Made by a program: the position numbers and the translations under genes
Part shown: one piece after another, positions 10,740 through 23,231 of the stretch
Position numbering within the stretch: the stretch's first letter is position 1
Layout: the number at the start of each line of letters is the position of its first letter
Source of the DNA: Acorus gramineus
Taxonomy: Eukaryota; Streptophyta; Magnoliopsida; Acorales; Acoraceae
Assembly (NCBI GenBank): GCA_030737835.1
Contig: JAUJYN010000026.1
Coordinates: forward strand, 1,991,602-2,055,601
Direction of reading: 5' to 3'
DNA: 64,000 bases
Notes under the pieces: generated by a model
What the model saw: only the letters and a program-made list of their open reading frames with translations
Database searches by the model: none
What the model was told of the DNA's origin: nothing

Positions 10740-11410
10740 CGGGTAATGAGTGTGGTTGTTCTAGTTGAAGAGGCCGGGTTGTAGCCGTCCTGGCAGGAGG
10801 CTCTCATCCGTAGGTACCGCCGATGCAGTCGGAGGGGTACTAATCGTGGGAGTATGCCAGGTAGGGGCTAACCCGGAAGAGGATTAATGAATGGTGCCGC
10901 GAGCGTGGAAATCGCTCTCCCCTTCGTCGGATCCGCGTAGTACAGCCCCGGCGTTAGACAGGCTCCCGGTCAGAGGACCAGGCGAGCTACGGAGCGGGGA
11001 GAGGCTACCGGTGGACCAGGGGTAGAGAGCAGTCTAAGTCTCTCCCAAAGTCCCAAAATGTCTCCTGATGGGAGTGAGGGTGTGGATGAGACGAAGACGC
11101 GTCGCCTCGTGACCTAATTATTGTTCGACCGTTCCCACGGATGTTGGGTCCGGTCTTGAGATGGAGGTTGAAGGTTGTCGGTGGGTGATTATCTAGGTGT
11201 AGATGATCAAATGCGGTTGGTGGTATTCTTTAGGGCTGATGTCTTCTTCTAGTGTTCCTTTCTGGATTAAGGGGCCTTGTGAGGTCAGCGTTGAAACCCG
11301 GGCTAGGGTACTTCGTGTTCCTTGTTTGGTTGTCGGGGTATCCTATATCGGGATTTCATGCTACTTTCCCGAGGTTTTTTTCCCAGTCAAGGGATACCTT
11401 AGAAGCATCA
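10740..11410 (+). repeat. LTR-like segment replacing pol
   Basis: Contains, in order, the GGTACCGCCGATGCAGTCGG piece, GGATCCGCGTAG, GGCGTTAGACAGG, GGAGAGGCTACCGGTGGACC, a shortened G-rich repeat, and the CGTGTTCCTTGTTTGG unit. All of these belong to LTRs elsewhere in the window, and the first part looks closer to family B. It has no gag-pol coding content. The outer element carries the same piece on the minus strand. Confidence 0.75.
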
Positions 11411-11489
11411 GCTGGTGATGGATCAGGTGTGAGTTTTGGTTGGAGGTTAAGGCCTTTTGGGCTGAGTAATTTCTGGTAAAGGCATATCT

Positions 11490-12010
11490 GTGGACCCGGG
11501 CAAGACGCTCGTCGCGTCTTATTGGCGTCGACCGTCGAACCCTGCTAGGATTCGGAGCTTCCCGAGTTTGGCGGGTTATTGCAGGAAGCTTGACGAGGGT
11601 CTCTCGAAGATAGCTGTTCCTCTTAACCGCCTTACTTGGAAGGATGTCCGGTTCGAGTGGTCCCCGTCTTGCGAGGAGAGCTTCCTGGAGTTTACTCGGA
11701 GGCTCGCCTCAGCGCCAATTCTTACCTCTCCGTCTTGGAGGGGTGGGTTCGCAGTTGGGTAAAGGTGTCCGCGATCCTGCTCACGTCATCCCGTTCGAGC
11801 CGCTTGTCTCTGAGCCGGACAGTCATTCGTGGAGCAGTCGATTGAGATCATGGACCGCCGCGTGAGGAGGCTCTGCACCAAGACCGTCCAGCTGGTCGAG
11901 GTGCGATGGCAGCACCGTTCCGGTGTTAAGGACACATGGAAGCTCATGGATGCCAGGTGTGACGCATCTTTTCCCCTCCTAGATGTTTTTGCATATTTTG
12001 AGGACAAAAT
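11490..12010 (+). pseudogene. Gypsy pol remnant: RT/RNase H connection plus integrase tail
   Basis: From 11490 the frame reads DPGKTLVASYWRRPSNP, then the AGYCRKLDEGLSKIAVPLNRL connection motif and SAPILTSPS, and stops near 11762. After a frame change, DPAHVIPFEPLV and DRRVRRLCTKTVQLVEVRWQ follow, the chromodomain-like integrase tail of Tekay/Del-type elements. RNase H and the integrase core are deleted between the two parts. No catalytic residue of any pol enzyme remains. Confidence 0.82.
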
Positions 12011-12015
12011 TTCCT

Positions 12016-12028
12016 AAGGGGGGAAGAA
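12016..12028 (+). other. Polypurine tract
   Basis: AAGGGGGGAAGAA immediately precedes the 3' LTR start TGTTATATATG. Confidence 0.88.
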
Positions 12029-15000
12029 TGTTATATATGTGTCACTTTTAACCTGCTGGTAACCGTTAGAGCGTTCTGGCAGTTTTTCGTTTTTTTCGAT
12101 TTTTCGATCGGAACCGCTAATTTTTGGACTGTTAGCTATCGTCCTGAGTTAGAGGACTCCGATTGAAATTCTAACTGCATATTTGGTGTCCTGGTGCCAT
12201 TTTAGACCTCTCACGAAAATTTCATCGAATTCCGGTAACGTTCCCGAAATTTCACAGTTCCGGGGCGTATCTGGGTTTTTAAGTCGCTCGGTATATAAGG
12301 TGGGTGGGAAAAGTCAATGAGCACTATTCATTGTCTTCCCCAATGATCTCCCTCTCTCCTCTTCTCTCTTTTTCTCCCTTTTGAGCCCCTAGACCCTCAA
12401 ACTTAAAACCTAAAACATAGGAAGTGTAGATCGGGTCCCGATCTACACCCGGTGTTTTCAAATCCCAATTCCGGCGAGTTTTGCCCGTCCGTCCGCCCTC
12501 TCTTCGTCCCTGATTTGAGCCATCTCGGCAGTGGAGGTAGATCGGGGCGTAGGAGAGCCTTTGAGAAAGGTTTCGGCGCGCGGAGAGCCACCGGACTTCC
12601 CCTCCTCCCCTTGGTAAGCCCCCTTTCCCTCTTTTTCTTGCATAGATGAATGCTAGGGGGGTGGTTTTGTGGTTGGGAGGCGGTTGGCGGCGGTGGGTGG
12701 CCGTCGGAGGGCTGTGGGAGGCGGTCGGAGGCTGTGGTGGTGGTCGGAGGTGGGTGGTAGAGGAGCTCGGCCTCGGGCAGGATGGCAGGCAGCAGCAGCA
12801 GGCGCAGCAGCCGCAGGTGCAGCAAGCAGGGCCACTGGCAGGGCGCGCGCGTGCGTGCGCGCGGGCGTGCGCTCGGGCTGGCGCTGGGCGTGCCTGGTGC
12901 TAGGCGTGCAGGGCTAGTCGGGTGCTAGGCTGGCAGGGCTAGCTGGGTAGGCTGGGAGCAGGGCACCAGTTTGCTGGACGCGCCCGCGCGCACGCGCTCG
13001 GGGGGTGCAGGGGCGCTCGGGCATCAGGCGGGCAGTGCCCCGGGCGTACAGGCGAGCGGTGCTCGGGCCACTCGGCGACGCGTGTAGGCAGGCAACGCGG
13101 GCAGCAGCGCGGGCAGGCTGGCAGGCGCGCTGGGCGCGTGTTGCGCGGGCGTGCGCGTGGACGCTGGGTGAGGGTCCCGGGCGCTGGGCGCTGAGCGCTG
13201 GGCGCTGGGTCGCGGGTGCCGGGTGCTGGGCGCTGGCAGGTGCAGTCGGGCGCGCAGTCGTGCGCGGGTGCGTGCGCGCGGGTGCGCGGGTGCGCGCGGA
13301 GTGGGTGCGCGCGGGGGCGCCTGGGCAGTGCGCCTGGGTGCTGGGTAGGGAACCAGTGCGCTCGCGCGCGTGCATGCGCGTGCGTGCGCGTGCTGGGGCG
13401 TGCTAGGGCATGCTGGGGCGTGCTGGGGCAGTGCGCGGGGTGCTGCGCGAGGAGCGCGGGCTGGACGCGCGGTGCGCGTGGGCGGCGGGAGCGTGCGCGT
13501 GCGTGCGGGTGCGCGTCTGGGCGCGCGGGCAAGCGCGCGGCAGTGCGCCAATGGTGCCGAGGTGGGTGCGTGCGTGCGCATGCAGGGGGCCATGCGAATG
13601 GCTGCCCGAGGGTTCGGGTAGGTGTCGGGGCACTCGGACTCGCGTGCGTACGCATGTGCTCGCATGCGTGCGAGCCCGTATGCATGCTTATCCGAGTTTT
13701 GGGTATTTCTAGGCATTTCTATGTATAAATTGTGTGGTTTCTCACCATTTTGAATGTCTGTCTTGCAGAGCTAGACGGACGGTCGCGCGACGACCCCGAT
13801 CTCTGGTGAGTGGGACAATCCAACCCAGTAGAGAGGCGTTATACGCTCTTGGGCGTATACCGACCTCTCCTGGGGCACCGTGGATGTATATTAACCTGTA
13901 ATAATATGTATTGCATGTGAGCATGATGAAAAATGTAGAATGCATGCTACCCTAGGCTTTTATGTTAGGGACTTGCACCCATAGGATAGGTGTAAGAGCC
14001 ATGCACCATACCTCCTGTTTCATGTTAGGAAACCTCGACCTATGTATGCGTCCTACTAGTTTATTTATTAAATTAAATGCTAGTGTATGTTAAATCGCAT
14101 GCCTTAGGTAATATTATCGGGAGGAGCCTTGCGAGGACAGCGGTGAGACCCGTGTTAGGGTACTCCGTGTTCCTTGTTTGGTTTCGGGATGTCCTGTATC
14201 GGGACCTCATGCTGCTCTCCCAAGGTTTCTAGTCCCAATAATATTATAAGTAATGTTGTATGGTTGGTATGATTATTAGCATGTGTAGTGAATATTATAG
14301 GGGAGGGGCCTTGCGAGGACAGTGGTGAGACCTGTGTTAGGGTACACCGTGTTCCTTGTTTGGTTGTCGGGGTATTCTGTATCGGGAACTCACGCCGCCC
14401 TCCCGAGTTTCTTTCCCCCAATGATATTCCAACATTGCTTTTGATTGTACTTATTCCCCGCATTTGGATATGCGCCCTGGAGGAACTCTGAAGAGTTCAT
14501 GACATTTGAGTGGTAGAGGCGTGTAGTCGGCGGATCCGAGTGGATCATATGCGTATGGATAGGCTGTTCTGTTCCCTTCGTTGGATCCGGTAGAGACTAC
14601 CCCAGCGTTAGACAGGGCCTTCCTGACAGAGGGTTCCCATTAGTAGGCACCTCCTGATTTGGTGACGGACTGTGCTGAATGTGGGAGTAGACCAGGCGGC
14701 CTACGGAGTGGAGGAGAGACTATCGGTGGACCAAGGGTGACCAACAGCCTAGTCAGTCCCAAAATCCTATGTCACCCGTGGTAGGGTGAGGGTGAGGGTG
14801 TAGTGGGTTGGCGATGAGCGACCTACTGGATTTGTGAATGGATTATTATCAGTCCCAATAGCCTATGTCACCCATTGATGGGTGAGGGTGAGGGTGTGGT
14901 GGTTCGGCGAAGTACGAATCACTGGATCATGTTGTTATGTCTTAGAGGCTGGATAAATAATGGAATTGTGGTAAATATTGTCTGTGATGCATGGGTTGTG

Positions 15001-15441
15001 TCGTTCACTGAGCGTGTGGCTCACCCCCTCGCACAATATTTTTCTTCAGTGCCATCTGAGTCGGATCCGGAGGAGGAGCTCCCCGAGGGACTTCATCAGT
15101 AGCGGAGTAGCGCCACGTCCCGCGAGTTGCAGAGACTATCAGCATCCCTTGTACCAGTATGTATTATTTTCCGTGCTTGGGCACGCGTTTGTGTTGTATT
15201 TGGACGTCTTTGTATGTATATTGGCTCTCACAGGACATGTGATTATGTATGGAGTCTGTAGTGTATTTTGATTACAGATTCAGTCTTTAGTTATCCGCAT
15301 TTGGTGTATATATCTTGTCAGCCTCGCTTTTGTTGTCTGTGTGTCATTCTGGCTGCTTGTGTATGATATTATTGACCTCCTGTGTAGATTCTGATATTTT
15401 ATATACACTTGCCGCGTCTCGGGGACGCCCGGGGCGTGACA
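12029..15441 (+). repeat. 3' LTR of the inner family A element
   Basis: 3413 bp, same ends and same internal order as 5782-9241. The main differences are indels in the CpG-rich block (about 12650-13690). Single-base differences are sparse elsewhere, so the insertion is fairly recent. It is followed directly by the GGATA duplication. Confidence 0.94.
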
Positions 15442-16759
15442 GGATAATACCTCGAACCATGACACCCGAAGGCTGCGCCTCCTCGGCCGTAAGCGCTGCA
15501 ACTCTGCCTTGAACCAACCGCGGCTGAGGAGCAGGGGCACGCCTCGCCGACTGCACTGGCTGCTGCTGACGTGGAGGCTGCTGCTGCTGCTGCTGCAAGA
15601 ACTGCGGCTGCTGAGGTGGCACTCGGGGTCGGTCAACATCTGGGCAATTGTATCTGATATGCCCGATGCGCTGACAATGGAAACAGCGCCGCTTCTCCGG
15701 CTGCCAGGACTGGATGGGCACTGCTGCAATGGGTGCTGGATCCCACACTGGCACCGCATCTGCTGGAGGAGAGGCAGCCGCTGACTGCTCGAAGCGGGGC
15801 CTCTTCCTCTTGCGCTGCCCCTGGTCCCGACTCCCAGAAGGACCCTGATCTGAAGAAGGGGTCGGAGCCCGCACTTGAATCCCGAGGTCTCTCTCGACGG
15901 TCTTCGCCCGAGACACTAAGTCGGAGTACCTCGTGAAAGCGTGGGCGGTGACATGCACCCGGATAGCGCTGCTGAGACCGAGCTCGAATCGCCGGCACCT
16001 CGTGACCTCGTCCATCACCACCGCTGGAGCGAATCTGGACAGGCTCGTGAAGCGCGTAGAGTAGTCAGCGACGGACATAGTGCCCTGAGTCAGCTGCTCA
16101 AACTCCCGCTCCACTAGCTGTCGCGTCGAAAATGGGAAATAGTCCTCCAAGAAATACCTCTGGAAACCCGCCCATGTGAGCTGCGCCACTCCCTCGGGGA
16201 CGTCCACCACTCGGGTAGCCCACCAGTCGGCGGCGTCACCCTTCAGCATAAAGGTGGCCAGGGCGACTCGCTGGCGATCGGTGCAAAGCATGGCCGCGAA
16301 AATGGTATCCACCTCCCTCAACCAACGCTCTGGCGCAAGAGGATCTGCCGACTGCCCATGAAACTCGGGAGGATGGAGCTTCAGAAAGGCGCTGAGGCCG
16401 CTCTGCCGCACTCGCGCTGCCGCCTCTAGCTCCTCCTCCCTCTGCAGGGGATCCTCAACTCCCACCGCCGGAACTGCCACAGGAACTGGGGGTACATCAG
16501 GTACCACAGGCGGATCTGCCACCAAGGGGACCTGCGGAACTGCCTCGCGGGTCACCCTCAGCTCTCGAATCTCTCTAGCCTGCTCTGCCAACATCCTCGT
16601 CTGTGTCTCCACCAAATCAGCCAACCGAGCGAAAGCACGCTCCCAAGCAGGAGGCTCCTGCGTCAAGGGCTCTCCGGTAGCATCCTCATCTCTGGTAGGT
16701 CCGGAAACCTCCAAAGACCGAGAGGGACCTCGTCCGCGCCGTCCTCCACGAGGAGGCAT
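15442..16759 (-). CDS. gag: gag polyprotein of the outer element, open frame interrupted at its last codons
   Basis: Structural precursor that forms the particle and packages element RNA. The start is the ATG at 16759 (MPPRGGRRGRGPSR), conserved in the copies at 9362 and 63708. Domains: Arg/Gly-rich N-terminus, heptad-rich segment around residues 65-95, retrotransposon gag core (ADWWATRVVD, RYFLEDYFPFSTRQ, TMSVADYSTRFTSLSRF) and one CCHC zinc knuckle (CFHCQRIGHIRYNC). The frame is open for 439 codons up to the inner insertion. In the uninterrupted element a TAG at 5757-5759 would end it six codons later, so the protein is nearly complete in sequence. Read through the insertion, 33 foreign codons are added from the inner LTR (down to 15344). 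There is no protease domain. Confidence 0.88.
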
Positions 16760-16860
16760 ATCAGCACCCTAAGAAAACCAGACACTAGGATCAGAATACT
16801 CATATCAAAATCCTAGGACTCATCTCTACGAAAGGAAGACTATTGGCTCTGACAGGACCA

Positions 16861-16873
16861 GGCTCTGATACCA
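16861..16873 (-). other. Primer binding site, initiator-Met tRNA type
   Basis: GGCTCTGATACCA on the plus strand is TGGTATCAGAGCC on the element strand, five bases from the 5' LTR end at 16879. Confidence 0.9.
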
Positions 16874-16878
16874 ACTTT

Positions 16879-18087
16879 TGTCACGCCCCAGGGCGGCCGT
16901 CCCCGGGACGCGGCAGGTGTATATATCATATCAGAAGCCTACACATGAGGTCAAATATATATACTCTAAAACCACTGATAAAATGACAACACAGATCAAA
17001 CAGGGCTGACATAATGTATACACCATATAGCGGAAGTTAAAAACTGAGTCGGTAACTCAAAACATATTACAGACCCGATACACAATCATATGTCCTGTGA
17101 GAGCCAATATACATAGTAACAACTGAACATATACAAACACGTGCCAAGCACGGAAATCAAATACATACAGACAAGAAGGGATGCTGATAACCTCTGGCAC
17201 TCGCGGAACGTGGCGCTGCTCCGCTACTGGAGGAATCCCTCGAAAAGCTCCAACTACTGCTCCGGCTCTAGCTCAGGCTCAGTGACCACTGGGGAAAAAC
17301 ATATGCGAGGGGTGAGCCACACGCTCAGTGAACAGCACAACCCATGCATCACAGACAATATTTACCAATATTCCATTATTTTATCCGACCACCTCGCACA
17401 GCCCTCCGACGGCCACCCACCGCCGCCGACCACCACCCAACCTCAAATCCACCCTCCTAGCATACATCTATGCATGAAAAAGAGAGAAAAGAGGCTTACC
17501 AAGGGAAGGAAGGGAAGTCCGGTTGCTCTCCGCGCACCGAAACCTCTCCCAAAGGGCTTCCAACGCCTGGATCTACTCCCACCTCCGAAATGAGCCAAAA
17601 CAGAGGAGAAGAGAGGGCGGACGGAGGGGCAAAACTCGCCGGAATTCGGATTTGAAAGCACCGGAGTGTAGATCGGGACCCGATCTACACTTCCTATGCT
17701 TTGGGTTTTAAGGTTTGAGGGGTCTAGTGGGCTCAAAAGTGAGAAAAGGAGAGAGGGGAGAGATAAAATCACTTTGGTAGGGATGATGAATAGTAATTCG
17801 GAAATTAGATTTCACTTATTTATAGTGTGCGACTTAAAAACCCAGATACGCCCCGGAACTGTGAAATTTCGGGAACGTTACCGGAATTCGATGAAATTTT
17901 CGTGAGAGGCCTAAAATGGCACCAGGACACCAAATATGCAGTTAGATTTCAAATCGGAGTCCTCTAACTCAGGACGATAGCTAACAGTCTAAAAATTAGC
18001 GGTACCGATCGAAAATCGAAAAAAAAACAAAAAACTGCCAGAACGCTCCAACGGTTACCAACAGGTTAAAAGTGACCATATATAACA
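16879..18087 (-). repeat. 5' LTR of the outer element, internally deleted
   Basis: Only 1209 bp against 3113 bp for its partner. It follows the partner base for base to TTTTATCC (about 17386), then jumps to GACCACCTCGCACAG. The missing partner segment is 1789-3705, with TCC at both break edges. The CpG-rich block, mini-exon and tandem units are lost, while the outer ends and TATA region remain. Confidence 0.92.
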
Positions 18088-18092
18088 GCGTT
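18088..18092. repeat. Target-site duplication GCGTT (right copy)
   Basis: Matches 1276-1280 exactly. Confidence 0.92.
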
Positions 18093-20101
18093 GAAACATT
18101 ATACAATGGCCTTTGGATTTTTTTTATTTACAAATAGGTCCCTATACGAATTATAGATAGGTCCCTGCAGTCTATAATAGAAAAATTCAAGACTCAAAAA
18201 CTAGGTCCCTTAAAATCAATAACAATGAAATCTCAAAATTTAATATTTTGAGCTCAATAGTTTATAAAATTGTAACCATTTAAGATCTTGAAATCTTCGA
18301 AAGAAAATATATAAAATTTTTAAAATTAACAAATAGTATTTAAATTGCAAACTGAAATAGGCCCATAAGGATATACTAAATGGGCCAAAACTTAAAAACA
18401 CACAAAATACACTAATTTTAATTCAAATATCATATTTATATATTTAAATCAAATATATAAAGAAGAGAAAATGCATTGGTGTTACATACTTCCCCTCTTT
18501 AGGAATTTAGTCCTCTAAATTCAGGGGAGAACACAAAATAAAAGATATATGACATTCAATGATAGCAATCATCCAACCAATAGCTGTAAGGGTAGTCTTA
18601 CAATTTTAACTCATAACAACATCAATACAATCATTTCACTAGTAGGGTTACACGTCCGTGTAATACCTAACAAGCACAATAATATAGAAAATGGTATAAG
18701 AATCCAAGTTATACCCCACAAACAATCAAACAAATGTACATCCATACAATAATTATATAAGTCGGCTTACAAATCCAACTCATACCCAACAAGCTCAATA
18801 ATATGAAAAATGGTATAAGATTCTAACTTATACCCCACAAACAATATTCAATTAAATGCACAAGCAAAACTATCAATGCTCTGCATTAAAGTTTCAATCA
18901 ATATCAATACAAGTGACATACAATCACACAACAAAATAATCATATAAATTATACCCACAATTCTTCCGCTGCGCCACTCTGCTAGTGACCCAAATCACAA
19001 GTGGATGAACTTATACATCACAAACAATGACAACAATCATTTGCAATAATTAAACGTATATGTCAAATCCACCCATGCTTCACATCATAGGTGTTCTAAC
19101 TCATACAGCATAAGCAATGGCAAACAATACAATAAAAATATACAAGTCATGCTCCCCCATGTCCCATACCATGGGTGATTCGATTTGTATGGACCAAGCA
19201 AAAACATTACAAGCAACCAATCTCATAAGTAAGGCCCACCTACGTCCCATACCATAGGTGGTCCAACTAATACAATGCAAACATTGATAATAGCAAAAAG
19301 AATCAATATCAAACAATTTCATACATGATTGTACAAGTTAGGCTCATCTACGTCCCATACCATAAATGATCCAACTTGTACTGTCAAAATAGGGACAATA
19401 ATAATGACAACATAAAACTAAAGACATTTATGACATTAAGAAAAATAATATGCTAACATGGACATTCACGGATTGAATGAACCATCCGCAACACTATGCA
19501 AAATGTGAAAAGCATCCTAATAAAATTGTGAATACATGGCCACATTGAACAACTTGAAAATATCGGTTCTTAAGGTATGCCTCTCATGTGTGCACGCTTT
19601 GAGCGATCATCCACCATATAGTGCTCTTACATAGAGTATCAACTAATAAGAATGCAAATCCTTTATGCATAAATCCTAATTGACTCAACTCATCCTAGGC
19701 TTCAAAGGAATGACTCTCATACTTGCTTATCTTGAGGCTCTAACAAAAAAATAATTTACAATGATCCAAAATAACTAAGCTCCAAAAGATAGGGTATCCA
19801 AAAACTCAGGTGGGATGTCCTAAGATCCAATAATGCAATCTAAACCCTTAAAAATATAACTAGATTTATATGCACGCTAAATGCACATGAACCTGAATTT
19901 ACAAGATGCAACTGTACTATCGATATGCATAGCATAAAGTAGAAAAATAATTAGCATATTAAATATTGTATATATAAAATAAAACATTCATGATAAACAC
20001 GTATAAATAATGTATTAAAAGAATTTAAAGCTCATTCCATTTAATATATAGCACAATAAATTTATAAGCCATGTAAAATATATATAGAGTTGTATTGTAA
20101 T
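18093..20101. other. AT-rich old sequence, probable remnant of another LTR element
   Basis: No coding frame. At about 18480-18530 the sequence GTGTTACATACTTCCCCTCTTTAGG followed by AATTTAGTCCTCTAAATT resembles the LTR-end/PPT junctions at 4394 and 23726, suggesting an unrelated minus-strand LTR element whose LTR ends near 18487. From 19080 to 19380 a block with CCCATACCAT and GGTG repeats about three times (GTCCCATACCATGGGTG, GTCCCATACCATAGGTG, GTCCCATACCATAAATG). Nothing else is recognised. Confidence 0.45.
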
Positions 20102-22254
20102 TGTCACGCCCCAAGGCGGCCGTCCCCGAGACGTGGCAATAATAAAATATCAGCTATCAATACCTGAGGTCAATAAAGACTCCAACAACAACACACAAGG
20201 TGGCAAAGCAAGGATAATGATAACTGGCTGAAAAGCGGAAGCATAATATATAAACAATGTCTGTAAACCAAAAACATTATTACAGACTCGAATACACAAT
20301 CACTGTCCTGTGAGAGCCAAGTCTAGACCAAAGGAAATACAACCTGTGCCACATGCACGATTTACAATACATACAATGACTCTAGGACTGCTGACAGCCT
20401 CACACTCGCCACCCGCCGGAAGAACGCTCCACGCCCATAAGACCACGTCACAGGAAAGCTCCACGCCCAACACTGCCCCTGAAAAAAAACAGTATGCGAG
20501 GGGTGAGCTACAAGCTCAGTGAGTGGCTGGAAACCAATCACCATACAACAGTTCAATACATAAACAATTCCCTTTCAAGGTAAACATGGGTGGAAACCCA
20601 TGGATAACAGGGTCACGCGGCGGCGCGACCAACCTCACCCTCACCCTCACCCCCGGAGGGAGACTTTTGGGACTTTTGGGGAGAGAATATACCGTTGGTC
20701 GAGGGGACCCGGGATTACTGGTCCACACAACACTATTGGAACATCTACATCGAGTTAACCGCCCAACGATGTCTTTCAACATCGATTCACAACCGGACCC
20801 AACAACTATGGGAACGGACGAACAACGAATGGGTCATGCGGCGATGAGTCTTCACCTCATCCTCACCCTCACCCCTTAGAGGTGACATAGGACTTTTGGA
20901 AGAGACTTAGACTGCTCTACACCCTTGGTCCACCGGTAGCCCTTACCCCACGCAGCCTCTACCTGGTATACTCCCACGATCAGTACGCTTCCGAATGCAT
21001 TGGTGGTACCTACGGATGGGAGCCCTCTGTCAGGACAGCTTTAACGCCGGGGAGTTCCTACATCGGATCCAACGAAGGGGAGAACGATTCCACGCTCACA
21101 ATATCATTCGTTAACCCTCTCCCGGGTAGCCTCTACCTGGTATACTCCCACGATCAGTACGCTACCGAATGCATCGGTGGTACCTACGGATGGGAGCCCT
21201 CTGTCAGGACAGCTACAACCCGGGCCCCCTCAACACGGACGACATTGGGAGTAAACATTCCATGTTCGCAAAGCGAACCCAATGGAAAACAACTACTCTC
21301 GATAATCACTTATCGAGATATCGAATACTACTGTACTCCCACACCGTTACGTCGCTCAGACACAAAGGGGTGACATGCCCCAACTACCGGCTTAACAAAC
21401 CGTTAAGATAATGAATCCTCTTGAATTCCAAACGAGGGCATCGCCCGGATGCACGGGCGATTTCATCGCTAGCACTCTAACTAATAAGGTACAACCCGAC
21501 AGCGGGTCATACCCACGCCTATTCCAACTAGGCCTATCAGTTTTAACATGCGCATATATTTTAGAGGAGAATTTAATCTTAGTTATGTGCATGAACCATA
21601 TGCACAATCATCTAATAATTATAGGGACACTCCCTAACATGGACTACATCATAATAATTCATACAACATGCATACATGGTCATTAATCACATAAGCATAC
21701 AAAATATGCCCTAACATCCGTTGGATATCGCCAACTTAAAAGAAAGGGTCAAGCGCGATCTCGCGCACTAACAGGTGCATGCCAATATTCCAAATGAACC
21801 TGGGTTGAGTAGGAAATCGCATCTACTTACTCAGTTCGTTCAGAGGGAGAGGGCGAGAGAGATCATCATCTCATGCAGCTGGTCATTTGCCCCAATAGCA
21901 TGGGTGCAATAGCTATACCACGCCCTCGAGTCTTATCACAAGCGAATATTAGACAGGTGCCCGTTATTAACCCAGACTTAATCATACTGTATATTCCCAT
22001 TAATATGGTGGGAGTAGTATTACAATACTACCTAAGACATGCCATATTCTATACATCCATACACATTTACAACATACATGCCCATACTAGAGGGGCTCAT
22101 GCAACACAATCATTCATACATGAATACAATACATGTATATAAGCCTAGCATGCAAGATATCTACATATTATAGCTTAAGGGGCCCCATCGATGCGCGACG
22201 CGCGTCTACGCGCGTCGAGCGCATCCCGAGAGGGGGGGGGGATTGGATCGAACC

Positions 22255-22296
22255 ACTCACCATACAACCCGGGACCTCGCGCATCCCATCCGACGA
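22255..22296 (-). other. Mini-exon candidate in family B LTR
   Basis: On the minus strand CCATGCAG precedes ATCTCGTCGG, and a GTGAGTGG donor-like site follows about 42 nt later, the same plan as the A LTR mini-exons but diverged in sequence. Copies at about 57015-57060 and 52215-52265 keep the borders, the latter with a changed acceptor (GCAA). Confidence 0.3.
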
Positions 22297-23195
22297 GATC
22301 TGCATGGTAAGGGCATCAAATTTGGTGAGTAACATCACAATTTAACACTTAGAAATCATTAGAAATACCAAAGACTTAGACATGCACGCATACGGGCTCG
22401 CACGCATGCGAGCACGCGCGTACGCACGCATGCCCGGGTGCCCCAGCACCCACCAAAGCTCTTGGGCAGCCCCGCGCATGCCCCAGCACGCGCACGCAGG
22501 CGCACGCGCGCACTGGCCCCCAGCCCCACGCCCAGGCGCACTGCCCCAAGCGCGCGCACGCTCGCTCGCGCCCGCACGCACTCGCGCGCACTCCCCGCAT
22601 GCACCCCCGCTCGCGCTAGCACCCACGCGCACCCGCGCGCCCACTCCCAGCGCACCCGCGCGCGTCTGCGCCCCTGCCTACGCCTGCCAGTGCCCTCCTG
22701 CACGCGCGCCTGGGCGCATGCGCGCAGACAGCCCCGTGCGCGCGCCCAGCCTCTCCTAACACCTTTTTAACCCCTTTTAACCCCTCCTCCACACTTCTCA
22801 CTCACCCTAAACCAATCATCTAGCATGCATGACTTCCCAACAACCCCTTAAGCCATGAAAAATCAAGAAAAGAAGGGGAAGAGCTCACCTTGGGAGGGGG
22901 AATGAAAGGGGGAGATTCAGGGGCCCTCGATGCACCCGCGACCACCTCAACCACCACCACCACTACCACCACCTCCACAGCCCTCCTCAGCCTCCTTCTT
23001 GGCTGAAAATCAAGGGGGGGGGGGAGTTCATGAAAAGGTGCTTGAGAGAGGGGAGATCAACAACTACAACAACACTTACACAAAACTTTTCTCTTTCTCC
23101 TTCACCTTCTCCTTCTCTTTGAAGAAATAACACAAACACTTGGGGGATGTGTGTGAAAGAGAGAAAGAGAGCCCAAGATGTTGACGTGGGAGTGC

Positions 23196-23196
<1 letters not shown>

Positions 23197-23229
<33 letters not shown>
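23197..23229 (+). repeat. (GA)n microsatellite
   Basis: A near-perfect GAGA run in the family B LTR. The homologous place at about 42710 carries a (TA)n run instead, and 53046-53098 a longer (AG)n run. Confidence 0.9.

Positions 23230-23231
<2 letters not shown>

Larger units (their letters stand above)
5782..15441 (+). mobile_element. Family A Gypsy element (inner), non-autonomous
   Basis: A plus-strand LTR retrotransposon of 9660 bp with two full-length LTRs (3460 and 3413 bp), PBS, frameshifted gag, an LTR-like internal block, a pol remnant and PPT. It is flanked by GGATA on both sides. The two LTRs make up over 70% of its length. Its internal layout matches the outer element: same family, same deletion structure, independent insertion. 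It lies in the opposite orientation to its host copy. Confidence 0.95.
1281..18087 (-). mobile_element. Family A Gypsy element, non-autonomous, split by a nested insertion
   Basis: A complete minus-strand LTR retrotransposon with the 3' LTR at 1281-4393, the 5' LTR at 16879-18087, PPT, iMet-type PBS, gag and a pol remnant. A second A element (5782-15441) lies inside it at the end of gag. Without that insert and its extra TSD the element is about 7.1 kb. Both ends are flanked by GCGTT. It lacks protease, most of RT, RNase H and the integrase core, so it cannot encode its own enzymes. The zinc-knuckle gag and the integrase-tail sequence place it in Ty3/Gypsy, probably the Tekay/Del group; the clade is an inference from remembered family features. 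Confidence 0.92.

Noticed and set aside
15344..16759. The full 471-codon frame as the natural gag
   Set aside because: Its last 33 codons are LTR sequence of the inserted element; the native frame ends at 5757-5759.
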